8,879 nt of DNA from an uncultured Clostridia bacterium (GCA_937912045.1 CALDPI010000269.1:1-8879), one strand, 5' to 3'; shown: positions 1 to 6,009, numbered from the stretch's first letter. Notes: generated from the letters alone by a model not told the origin. Numbers and translations: made by a program.

Positions 1-1289
1 CCACCGGAACCCATCATGGAGCCGGCCTTAACGAGTGTGTCGAAGTCGATAGGTGTGTCGATGAGTTCTGCGGGGAGACATCCACCGGAAGGACCACCTG
101 TCTGAGCTGCCTTGAACTTCTTGCCGTTCGGAATGCCGCCACCGATTTCTTCAATGATGTGGCGAAGTGTTGTTCCCATCGGGATTTCAACAAGGCCGGT
201 GTTCTTAATCTTACCGCCAAGGGCGAATACCTTTGTGCCCTTTGACTTCTCGGTTCCCATTGATGCGAACCAATCTGCACCGCGGAGAATAATCTGCGGA
301 ATATTTGCAAAGGTTTCAACGTTGTTTTCAACTGTGGGGCAGCCGAAAAGTCCCTTAACTGCCGGATAAGGCGGACGGGGACGCGGCTCACCGCGGTTAC
401 CCTCAATCGACGTCATAAGTGCGGTTTCCTCACCGCAAACAAATGCGCCTGCGCCAAGACGAATGTCAAGATTGAAATCAAAGCCGGAGCCGAAGATGTT
501 CTTGCCGAGGAGGCCGTACTCTCTTGCCTGGTTGATGGCGAGAGCCAAACGTGCAACGGCAATCGGATATTCAGCACGGACATAAACGTAGCCCTGTGTT
601 GCGCCGATGGCATAACCTGCGATGGCCATAGCCTCGATGATTGCGTGGGGGTCGCCTTCAAGAACCGAACGGTCCATAAATGCACCCGGGTCGCCCTCGT
701 CAGCGTTACAAACAACATACTTCTGCGGAGCTTCATTAACGGCTGTGAGAGCCCACTTGCGTCCTGTGGGGAATCCGCCGCCGCCGCGTCCGCGAAGTCC
801 GGAATCGGATATGCACTTGATAACGTCGTCAGGTGTCATTTCGGTGAGAACCTTACCGAGAGCGGCATAACCGTCCATTGCGATATATTCATCAATTTCC
901 TCAGGGTTGATAACACCGCAGTTGCGCAGAGCAACACGTGTCTGCGACTTATAGAAAGCGGTATCATTGAGGGAAACGTTTCCAATAACTTCCTCTGCTT
1001 TTTCGTCTTCCTTATATTCAAGACGGGTTACTACACGGCCCTTGAGAAGATGCTCTGATACGATTTCTTCAACGTCCGTGGGTTCAACGCGGCTATAGAA
1101 CGTTCCGTCGGGATGGACGATAACAACAGGGCCCATTGCACAAAGGCCGAAACATCCGGTCTGGACGATTTTTACCTCGTCGGCAAGGCCGTACTTTTCA
1201 ATGTTCTGTGCGAACTGCTCCTGAATGCTGACGCTTCCCGAAGAGGTACATCCTGTACCGCCGCAAATCAATACGTGTGTACGAATCAT
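1..1289 (-). CDS. hydB: HydB/NuoF-like flavoprotein subunit of electron-bifurcating [FeFe]-hydrogenase (partial, C-terminus off left edge)
   Basis: An open frame runs from ATG at 1289 to the left edge with no stop (429 codons; the family is about 600 residues, so roughly the last third is missing). It is the FMN- and NADH-binding subunit of trimeric HydABC-type hydrogenases, which couple NADH and reduced ferredoxin oxidation to H2 formation in the cytoplasm. The N-terminus is a thioredoxin-like [2Fe-2S] domain with C9, C14, C46 and C50 (CX4C...CX3C). The NuoF domain follows, with the glycine-rich GRGGGGFPTGRKW (167-179), NADEGDPGAF (195-204) and GAGAFVCGEETAL (279-291) FMN/NADH motifs. The expected SLBB, four-cysteine cluster and C-terminal ferredoxin parts lie outside the window. 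The start is supported by GGAGG 8 nt upstream and lies 15 nt after the HndB-like gene. It is the last gene of the operon in view; HydA should follow. NADH versus NADPH use cannot be decided here. Confidence 0.96.
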   Translation of the reverse strand, partial: MIRTHVLICGGTGCTSSGSVSIQEQFAQNIEKYGLADEVKIVQTGCFGLCAMGPVVIVHPDGTFYSRVEPTDVEEIVSEHLLKGRVVTRLEYKEDEKAEEVIGNVSLNDTAFYKSQTRVALRNCGVINPEEIDEYIAMDGYAALGKVLTEMTPDDVIKCISDSGLRGRGGGGFPTGRKWALTAVNEAPQKYVVCNADEGDPGAFMDRSVLEGDPHAIIEAMAIAGYAIGATQGYVYVRAEYPIAVARLALAINQAREYGLLGKNIFGSGFDFNLDIRLGAGAFVCGEETALMTSIEGNRGEPRPRPPYPAVKGLFGCPTVENNVETFANIPQIILRGADWFASMGTEKSKGTKVFALGGKIKNTGLVEIPMGTTLRHIIEEIGGGIPNGKKFKAAQTGGPSGGCLPAELIDTPIDFDTLVKAGSMMGSG

Positions 1290-1304
1290 GCTTTATACCT
1301 CCGC

Positions 1305-1676
1305 TTATGCTTTATATTCGGCAATGGTGTATTCTGCTACTACCTTACCATTTTTAAGATGCTCGTCGATTACCCTCTTTACCTTTTCTTCAGTCATTTT
1401 AACGTAGGTAACCTTTTCTTTTCCTGCCTCAAAAACCTCAACAACCGGCTCAAACTGGCAAATGCCGATGCAGCCTGTCTGGGTTACGGAAACAGCCTGG
1501 GCAAGTCCTTCCGCCTGTACGCCCTCAACAAAGGCGTTAAGAACGGGGCGTGCGCCTGCCGCGATTCCGCAGGTTGCCATGCCGACAACAACACGCTTAT
1601 CCGTGGTGCCTTCACGAAGAACAACCTTGTCCTTCATTTTGTCTTTGATGGCCTTTAGCTCTGCTAATGTTTTCAT
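1305..1676 (-). CDS. hndB: Thioredoxin-like [2Fe-2S] ferredoxin, HndB-like hydrogenase-associated subunit
   Basis: This 123-residue protein has a charged N-terminal helix and a thioredoxin-like ferredoxin fold of the type fused to the N-terminus of HydB/NuoF and found alone as HndB of NADP-reducing hydrogenases. It probably acts as an electron-transfer or structural subunit of the hydrogenase complex. Visible motifs are GMATCGIAAGA (C36) and TGCIGIC (C69, C73). The usual second cysteine of the CX4C pair is glycine (G41), so only three of four classical ligands are present; from memory this pattern is common in the HndB family, so it is not a sign of decay. The start is ambiguous: ATG at 1682 and ATG at 1676 are in frame. 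AAAGGG lies 9 nt before 1676, and the 1676 start gives the MKTLAELK opening I expect of homologues, so 1676 is preferred. It lies 43 nt after the upstream ATPase gene and 15 nt before hydB. Confidence 0.9.
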   Translation of the reverse strand: MKTLAELKAIKDKMKDKVVLREGTTDKRVVVGMATCGIAAGARPVLNAFVEGVQAEGLAQAVSVTQTGCIGICQFEPVVEVFEAGKEKVTYVKMTEEKVKRVIDEHLKNGKVVAEYTIAEYKA

Positions 1677-1719
1677 AATCATCTTCCCTTTCCCTGAAAA
1701 AATATAAAAGTTTAAAGCT

Positions 1720-2271
1720 TTAAAGATTGATGTACTGTTCTGTTAAGAACTCTTCAATCCATTTAATAACCTCATATTCCGAAAGCGGTACGTCTCTGCC
1801 CAGCACCTCTCTCAGCTCACGCGTGTCGAGCGTTACTGCGGCGTCACCTTTTTGGTGGCAGAAGTAAAAATCCGTTTCGGGATGACCCTGTATAAGTGTG
1901 GTCACCGTGGCAACAACGTCGCCAAGCGGTGTGCAATCTATGTGGTTTTTATAAAACACAGCGGTAACGGTTGTGCCGTGGTTTTGGGTTTTGCCGTCAT
2001 CCACCAAGGATTCTATCGAAAACGATCCCCCCGTTTGCTCTGCCGCCAGCTTAAAAAGCGGTATTCCCAGCCCCACGCTTCTTGTCGTGCGGGTGGTGTA
2101 AAACGGGTCGGTCACGCGGTGCAGGGTTTCTTCTCCCATTCCGCAGCCGTCGTCGGTAATCCTCACCGTGAGGGTTTCGCCCTCTTCGGTAATTTCAATT
2201 TTTGTGAGCGTGGCTTTTGCCTTTACAGAGTTTTCTGCAATGTCTAAAATGTTAAGCGATATTTCTTTCAT
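1720..2271 (-). CDS. Orphan histidine-kinase-type ATPase (GHKL fold), hydrogenase-operon accessory protein
   Basis: This 183-residue protein carries the catalytic ATP-binding half of a sensor kinase. The N box is LDIAENSVKA (9-18, E13/N14), the G1 box is DDGCGM (40-45), the F-box-like segment is DPFYTT (55-60) and the G2 box is GLGIPL (67-72). There is no dimerisation/phosphoacceptor histidine domain, sensor domain or membrane segment, so it is a soluble, stand-alone ATPase. About 80 residues after the ATPase core match nothing I recognise. The gene overlaps the stop of the PHP gene by 4 nt (ATGA) and has its own strong GAGGGGGG ribosome site 7 nt upstream. Such proteins recur next to clostridial HydABC genes and are annotated only as ATP-binding proteins. 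A kinase role toward another protein of the block is inference. Confidence 0.88.
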   Translation of the reverse strand: MKEISLNILDIAENSVKAKATLTKIEITEEGETLTVRITDDGCGMGEETLHRVTDPFYTTRTTRSVGLGIPLFKLAAEQTGGSFSIESLVDDGKTQNHGTTVTAVFYKNHIDCTPLGDVVATVTTLIQGHPETDFYFCHQKGDAAVTLDTRELREVLGRDVPLSEYEVIKWIEEFLTEQYINL

Positions 2272-3005
2272 TGCACGTCCCCCCTCAAGACCTTAAAAAG
2301 CTCTTCCCGCACGCGCGCGCTGCTATATGGCTCGTCGGGGAGTAAAAAGCTGTTTTCATTTTCGTTCACGTCACCAAGATAGTGCGCGTCCGAAGACACA
2401 ACCTTTGTTATCGCTCTAAGGTCAAAGCGCTCCTCATACTCGGCAATTTTTGCGGCGCTGTGAAATTCCACACACGAAAAGCGCGGTGTTTTCGGCAGCA
2501 TTCCCAAAACCGAGATAATTCCGTTTGCCTCGCGGTCGATATGGGCCGGATAACAAATTCCGCCAAAGGACCGAACAAGGTCGGGCGCATCGTCAATGCT
2601 CACTGTTGTGGCATTTGAAAGCAGATGCGGCTCTTCACCTATAACCTCGTCATTTTCGTCCATCAGGAGTTGATTTCCGAAAATGTCTGTGCGGTTTTCA
2701 ATTTTTATTCTGCGGCTGTCAATCTCTTTACTGAAGCGCATTGCGTTCGAAAGGTCTTCAAACAGGCAGATAACGTGAATGTCCTCGGCTGTGGTCAGTT
2801 CCATTCCTGCCACGGCAATTATGCCGTTTTTCTTTGCCGCAGCGAAAAACGCAGGGCAGTTTTCGCAGGTGTTGTGGTCGGTCAGCGCCATTATTTGCAG
2901 ACCGCAGACCGCCGCCATTCCCGCTAGGTTATTCGGCGTGTTGTCGTCGTCCGCACAGGGCGACAGACAGGAATGAACGTGCAAATCATAAAAGTATCTG
3001 TTCAT
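2268..3005 (-). CDS. PHP-domain metal-dependent phosphoesterase-like protein
   Basis: This 245-residue protein belongs to the PHP (polymerase and histidinol phosphatase) superfamily, trinuclear-metal phosphoesterases. Metal-ligand motifs are visible along the chain: DLHVHS (7-12), LTDHN (41-45), then GMELTT, DIHVIC, PAHIDRE and SSDAHYLG. The set is complete, so it is probably catalytically active; the substrate (phosphoprotein, phosphorylated nucleotide or small phosphoester) is unknown. A longer open frame begins at 3053, but ATG at 3005 overlaps the upstream DRTGG stop in a 4-nt ATGA, puts the PHP motif at the N-terminus as is usual, and is preferred over ATG at 3011. No clear Shine-Dalgarno precedes it, so translation is probably coupled to the upstream gene. 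Its place among kinase-like and hydrogenase-sensor genes suggests a phosphatase or hydrolase in their signalling, but that is inference. Confidence 0.88.
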   Translation of the reverse strand: MNRYFYDLHVHSCLSPCADDDNTPNNLAGMAAVCGLQIMALTDHNTCENCPAFFAAAKKNGIIAVAGMELTTAEDIHVICLFEDLSNAMRFSKEIDSRRIKIENRTDIFGNQLLMDENDEVIGEEPHLLSNATTVSIDDAPDLVRSFGGICYPAHIDREANGIISVLGMLPKTPRFSCVEFHSAAKIAEYEERFDLRAITKVVSSDAHYLGDVNENENSFLLPDEPYSSARVREELFKVLRGDVQ

Positions 3006-3328
3006 AGACATTTTGAAAGCGTACAGCAGATGCTGTATGCGTCCGCCTCGCACGAGAGAAGGTTTATTCCCTTTGCGGCGGCTGTTTCAATGACCGCACT
3101 TTCCGGTTTCACGCCCTCTGCAAAAATCACACAGGCTACGTCTGTAAGTGCTGCAACCGCTGCCACGTTCTGATTCGACATTATGGTCACCCAGGCGTCA
3201 CCTGCGGTGGCCTTTCCCATAACCCAGGAAAGCAAATCGCCAACGTAGGCTCCCGTTATTTCGCGCTCACCCTCCGGCAGAGACAGCACAGACAGATTGT
3301 TTTTGCTCGCAAACTCACTTACCGTCAT
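3002..3328 (-). CDS. DRTGG domain-containing protein (second copy)
   Basis: This 108-residue protein is almost entirely one DRTGG-type domain, a fold found with CBS domains and in phosphotransacetylase-like proteins and thought to be regulatory, possibly ligand-binding. The recognisable stretch is GAYVGDLLSWVM (26-37), then a buried VTIMSNQNVAAVAAL segment and a VACVIFAEG strand. It aligns along its length with the DRTGG protein at 5042-5395, so the two are paralogues in one operon. AAAGGA lies about 8 nt before the ATG, and the gene overlaps the end of the HydS-like gene by 14 nt and the PHP start by 4 nt. There are no cysteine motifs for a cluster and no membrane segments. Its biochemical role is unknown; a regulatory or scaffold role for the sensory block is inferred from context. 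Confidence 0.87.
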   Translation of the reverse strand: MTVSEFASKNNLSVLSLPEGEREITGAYVGDLLSWVMGKATAGDAWVTIMSNQNVAAVAALTDVACVIFAEGVKPESAVIETAAAKGINLLSCEADAYSICCTLSKCL

Positions 3329-4604
3329 TTTCTTTTTCCTTTAGGTATTCTTTAAACGCGTCACGGTGCATCAAAATGCAGTCGTCCTGCTTTGCGCGTC
3401 CCCTGACAACGTCCTCCGCAAAGGCACGGCAGGTTGGTGCACCGCACGAACCGCAATCGTACCCGGGGAGTGCTTTTCGAAGCTTTTGAATATCTGCCAT
3501 CATACGCATTGACTCTGCCATGCTGTCACTCAGGCGCGTTATGGGCGAGTAGGCAGGAAGCTCGTTAAAGAAGTAATGCTCCGGTATGTAGCGTTTTTCC
3601 TCTTTTGAGAGGATGTTTTGCGATACGGGCAGATATCTCTTGAGTCCCTGCAACCTTGCCTTTGCGATGAACGGGTTTTGTATGTTCAGCGCACCGCCAA
3701 CGCAGCCGCCTGTGCAGGCGTTAAGCTCAACAAATTCGAGATGCGGTATGTTGCCGTTCTCTATCTGGTCGAGCACGTGAATGACGTTTTCAATGCCGTC
3801 TGCGGCAAGATAGTTTTCGTTAAATATTGCTGTGGCCTCGCCGCCGGAGGTTGCCCAGCCGACGCCTATCATTCCCGACCTTGAAAGACTTGCAGGTTGT
3901 TTTTCCTGACTCATCTCCGAAATCAGCAGAAAATATATATCGCTTATGGGAACGACCACATCTACTTTGCTTTTGTAATCAGAAAATCCGTTTTTAACAT
4001 AACTCATCTTCGCGGGACAGGGCGAAATAAAGCAGACGCCTATGTCCTCATCCGACAGGTCGGGGTGGGCGGCAAGCGCCTCGTCCCGTGCGAGCTTGGC
4101 TGCAATTTCCATCGGCGGAAGCATTTTTATTATGTTGTCCTTTAAAAACGGGAAGCGCAACTCAATAAGTCGCACAACTGCGGGACAAGCCGAGCTTATA
4201 GCGGGCTTGGGTATTCCCTCCGTTTTAAGATATTTTCGGGTGTAAGCCGAAACGAGCTCTGCCGCGCGTGATACCTCAAAAACGGCATCGAAGCCGATAT
4301 CGAGCAGACCCTGCAGCACGTAGTCTATATCGTCAAGATTGTCAAACTGACCGTAAAGCGCAGGGGCAGGCAGGGCGATTTTATACTTGAAGCGGTCCAT
4401 CGCCTGCATATTATCGAGCACAGCTTTTTTTGCCTTTTGCTGACACACCTTTATACACTCACCGCAGTCAATACAGCGCGTGGTGTTGATTACCGCGTGC
4501 TCATCGCGAATGCGTATAGCCTCGGTCGGACAGCGGTGAATACAGGTGGTACAGCCGGTGCACTTTTCAAGGTCAAGCGACACCGAATGTTCATAAGTAT
4601 TCAT
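3315..4604 (-). CDS. hydS: Putative sensory [FeFe]-hydrogenase (HydS-like) with dicluster ferredoxin N-terminus and 4Fe-4S C-terminal domain
   Basis: This 429-residue protein has three parts. An N-terminal two-cluster ferredoxin domain has C15/18/21/25 and C44/47/50/54. A central Fe_hyd_lg_C (H-cluster) domain spans about 70-350. A C-terminal four-cysteine 4Fe-4S domain has C384, C387, C392 and C409 (GYDCGSCGAPTC...). All four H-cluster cysteines are present: C140 in SSACPA, C196 in SPCPAK, and C297 and C301 in ACTGGC. K199, matching the lysine after the second H-cluster cysteine, is kept. The proton-relay cysteine of catalytic enzymes (TSCCP) is alanine (A139), and the methionines before the second and third ligands are S194 and N295. 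These changes match group C/D putative sensory hydrogenases rather than fast H2 producers. No PAS domain is seen, so group D-like is more likely. The ribosome site is weak. It lies 18 nt after the RsbW-like gene. H2 or redox sensing is inferred. Confidence 0.9.
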   Translation of the reverse strand: MNTYEHSVSLDLEKCTGCTTCIHRCPTEAIRIRDEHAVINTTRCIDCGECIKVCQQKAKKAVLDNMQAMDRFKYKIALPAPALYGQFDNLDDIDYVLQGLLDIGFDAVFEVSRAAELVSAYTRKYLKTEGIPKPAISSACPAVVRLIELRFPFLKDNIIKMLPPMEIAAKLARDEALAAHPDLSDEDIGVCFISPCPAKMSYVKNGFSDYKSKVDVVVPISDIYFLLISEMSQEKQPASLSRSGMIGVGWATSGGEATAIFNENYLAADGIENVIHVLDQIENGNIPHLEFVELNACTGGCVGGALNIQNPFIAKARLQGLKRYLPVSQNILSKEEKRYIPEHYFFNELPAYSPITRLSDSMAESMRMMADIQKLRKALPGYDCGSCGAPTCRAFAEDVVRGRAKQDDCILMHRDAFKEYLKEKENDGK

Positions 4605-4622
4605 ATTAAGTACACATCCGAG

Positions 4623-5045
4623 TTATAGATTGATTTTCATCACTATTGTGGTGCCCTCGCCCACGACGGAGTCAATCTCCATCGAGTCGGAATACCTTTT
4701 CATATTCGGAAGGCCCATTCCTGCGCCGAAGCCGAGCGAACGAATGTTGTCGGTTGCGGTGGAGAAGCCCTCCTGCATGGCAAGGTCAATATCCTTAATT
4801 CCGGGGCCCTTATCGCGCAGGGCGATTTCAATATATTCTTCGGTCACCGTAACGTCGGCTTCGCCGCCGTTGGCGTGTATGACCATATTGATTTCACCCT
4901 CGTACATAGCGATGGAAACGCGCCTTATGATGTCGGGCGAGATGCCCAGCTGGCGCAAATTTTTCTTGACCTGGACAGATGCCTGTCCTGCCGAAGTGAA
5001 ATCGGAGCCGTCAACGTCGAAATGAAAAACCAAATTTTCACTCAT
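4623..5045 (-). CDS. RsbW/SpoIIAB-like anti-sigma-type serine kinase ATPase
   Basis: This 140-residue protein has the size and layout of RsbW/SpoIIAB-family GHKL ATPases. The N box is YEGEINMVIHA (48-58, with E49 and N53), the G1 box is DKGPGI (78-83) and the G2 region GFGAGMGLPNM (105-115) precedes a C-terminal GEGTTIVMKI strand. Family members phosphorylate a serine on an STAS-domain partner or hold a sigma factor; neither a STAS protein nor a sigma factor is encoded in this window. The gene overlaps the upstream DRTGG gene by 4 nt (ATGA) and has CGGAG 7 nt before its ATG. It sits directly upstream of the HydS-like gene, so it is a natural candidate for receiving or passing on that sensor's state, but this is inference. 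Confidence 0.9.
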   Translation of the reverse strand: MSENLVFHFDVDGSDFTSAGQASVQVKKNLRQLGISPDIIRRVSIAMYEGEINMVIHANGGEADVTVTEEYIEIALRDKGPGIKDIDLAMQEGFSTATDNIRSLGFGAGMGLPNMKRYSDSMEIDSVVGEGTTIVMKINL

Positions 5046-5395
5046 CGTTTAACTCCGTTTCCGCGCAGTCCCCCTTCATATAGCTTGCCACAGGCTTCAT
5101 ACAAACGTTTGTCAGTGGCGAGCAGGGCGATGCCGCTGTCTTTTGCCAGTTCAATCATTTCTTCACTGGGCAGCTTCGAGCGAACAAACACTATACAGAC
5201 CATATCCATCATTTCTGCTGTGCGAATAACCTGTAAATTTACAAGACCTGTGAGCAATACCGACTGGTCCTTGACGTATGCAAGAACATCACTCATCATA
5301 TCGCTGCCGCACGCCGAATAGACGTGGCGGTCCATCATATCCTCACCGCAGATAACCTTTGCATCTAACAACTCTTTGATTTGGCAGATTTTCAT
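5042..5395 (-). CDS. DRTGG domain-containing protein (first copy)
   Basis: This 117-residue protein consists of a DRTGG-type domain. A short N-terminal helix (MKICQIKELLDAKVIC) is followed by VYSACGSDMMSDVLAYV (25-41) and a hydrophobic segment ending MVCIVFVRS. The order of elements matches the second copy at 3002-3328, so the two are divergent paralogues. AAAGGA lies about 9 nt before the ATG at 5395, and the gene begins 12 nt after the hydC stop. Its stop overlaps the start of the RsbW-like ATPase (ATGA), which suggests coupled synthesis and perhaps a physical partnership. Scattered cysteines do not form a recognisable cluster motif. Function is unknown. Confidence 0.87.
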   Translation of the reverse strand: MKICQIKELLDAKVICGEDMMDRHVYSACGSDMMSDVLAYVKDQSVLLTGLVNLQVIRTAEMMDMVCIVFVRSKLPSEEMIELAKDSGIALLATDKRLYEACGKLYEGGLRGNGVKR

Positions 5396-5407
5396 ACGGA
5401 TTTTCCT

Positions 5408-5905
5408 TTAGTCCTGATATTTTGCCAGGATATCGTCAACGTCGTCGGCGGTGAGTCTGCCGTAAACGTCGTCGTTAACAGTTAATACCGGTGCCAGACC
5501 GCAAGCGCCGATGCAGCGGCAGGCTGTGAGAGAAAACTTGCCGTCTGCGGTGCATTCGTCTGCGCCGATTCCAAGCTTCTCTGAGAGCTTGTCAAAAACG
5601 TCGCCCGCGCCCTTAACGTAGCAAGCGGTGCCAAGACAAACCGAGATATTATACTTTCCTTTCGGTGAGAGCGAGAACTGTGCATAGAACGTTGCAACGC
5701 CATAAACCTTCTCAAGCGGAACGTCCATACCCTCGGCTATCATAACCTGAACCTCGCGCGGAAGATAACCGTAGATGTCCTGTGCCTTCTGCATTACAGC
5801 CATAAGCAAGCTCTTGTCATGCTTGTGCTCTGCAATTACCTGCATAAGCTGTGCTTCCTGCTCCTTTGTACCGTTGAAAGGAAGTTTACTGATTTTCTTT
5901 TGCAT
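5408..5905 (-). CDS. hydC: HydC/NuoE-like [2Fe-2S] subunit of electron-bifurcating hydrogenase
   Basis: This 165-residue protein is of full usual length for HydC/NuoE. The N-terminal helical part contains the family stretch GYLPREVQ (46-53) and VYGVATFYAQF (67-77). The thioredoxin-like C-terminal part has the canonical CX4C-X35-CX3C ligands C90, C95, C131 and C135. It passes electrons beside the HydB flavin subunit in the soluble HydABC complex. The frame is open up to 5971, but ATG at 5905 has a perfect AAGGAGG 8 nt upstream, gives the normal N-terminus, and the upstream ATG lies at or before the predicted transcription start, so 5905 is chosen. It is the first gene of the operon, controlled by the promoter and candidate Rex operator at 5971-6005. 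It is separated from hydB by seven genes, which is unlike a minimal hydCBA arrangement. Confidence 0.95.
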   Translation of the reverse strand: MQKKISKLPFNGTKEQEAQLMQVIAEHKHDKSLLMAVMQKAQDIYGYLPREVQVMIAEGMDVPLEKVYGVATFYAQFSLSPKGKYNISVCLGTACYVKGAGDVFDKLSEKLGIGADECTADGKFSLTACRCIGACGLAPVLTVNDDVYGRLTADDVDDILAKYQD

Positions 5906-5913
5906 ATACCTTT

Positions 5914-5920
5914 CCTCCTT
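5914..5920 (-). promoter_or_regulatory. Strong ribosome binding site of hydC (fixes its start)
   Basis: AAGGAGG on the minus strand ends 8 nt before ATG at 5905. It is the best ribosome site in the operon and is the main reason to reject the longer in-frame start at 5971. Confidence 0.85.
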
Positions 5921-5926
5921 GTCTTT

Positions 5927-5967
5927 TGTATGCTGTTTTTTGAGTTCGCAGACCCTTGCAGCATACA
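5927..5967 (-). other. Leader hairpin at the predicted 5' end of the hyd operon mRNA
   Basis: TGTATGCTG (5927-5935) and CAGCATACA (5959-5967) are perfect 9-bp inverted arms around a 23-nt loop. The predicted transcription start is about 5970, so the hairpin would form at the very 5' end of the mRNA, 6 nt before AAGGAGG. It could protect the 5' end, modulate ribosome access, or be a DNA operator dyad. There is no U-run after it, so it is not a normal terminator. Confidence 0.45.
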
Positions 5968-5970
5968 TCA

Positions 5971-5988
5971 TTGTTAATTATATCACAA
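5971..5988. promoter_or_regulatory. Candidate Rex redox-repressor operator over the hyd promoter -10
   Basis: TTGTTAATTATATCACAA has TTGT/ACAA outer arms in an 18-bp imperfect dyad. The left half matches TTGTTAA of the clostridial Rex consensus (TTGTTAA-N4-TTAACAA) exactly, and the right half reads TTGTGAT on the other strand, close to the TTGTGA variant. It completely covers the -10 box (5977-5982) of the hydrogenase promoter. Rex is an NADH/NAD+-sensing repressor, and hydrogenase genes are known members of its regulons in Clostridia. The assignment is by motif only; no rex gene is in this window. Confidence 0.6.
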
Positions 5989-6005
5989 CCTTTTTTGTTT
6001 TTCCA
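5977..6005 (-). promoter_or_regulatory. Sigma-A promoter of the hyd operon (extended -10)
   Basis: On the minus strand a perfect TATAAT (5982-5977) is preceded by TGA, forming an extended -10 (TGnTATAAT). A weak -35, TGGAAA (6005-6000), lies 17 nt away. The predicted start is near 5970, giving a leader of about 65 nt before hydC. Confidence 0.65.
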
Positions 6006-6009
6006 CACC

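Noticed and set aside
112..1058. Open frames in other frames across the hydB region (both strands)
   Set aside because: They are shadows: the NuoF reading frame is continuous over the whole stretch and carries all the family motifs.
1711..1724. Perfect 14-bp palindrome TTTAAAGCTTTAAA at the end of the orphan ATPase gene
   Set aside because: It is A/T-rich with a zero-loop dyad, no GC stem and no following T run on the transcribed strand, so it is not a convincing terminator; no -35/-10 pair supports an internal promoter.
3006..3053. Longer start of the PHP gene at 3053
   Set aside because: It would overlap the DRTGG gene by about 50 nt and add sequence before the DLHVHS motif that normally sits at the N-terminus; the ATGA overlap at 3005 is the operon's usual junction.
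5906..5971. In-frame N-terminal extension of hydC starting at ATG 5971
   Set aside because: It has no ribosome site, lies at or upstream of the predicted transcription start and reads through the leader hairpin; AAGGAGG before 5905 and family length favour the shorter start.
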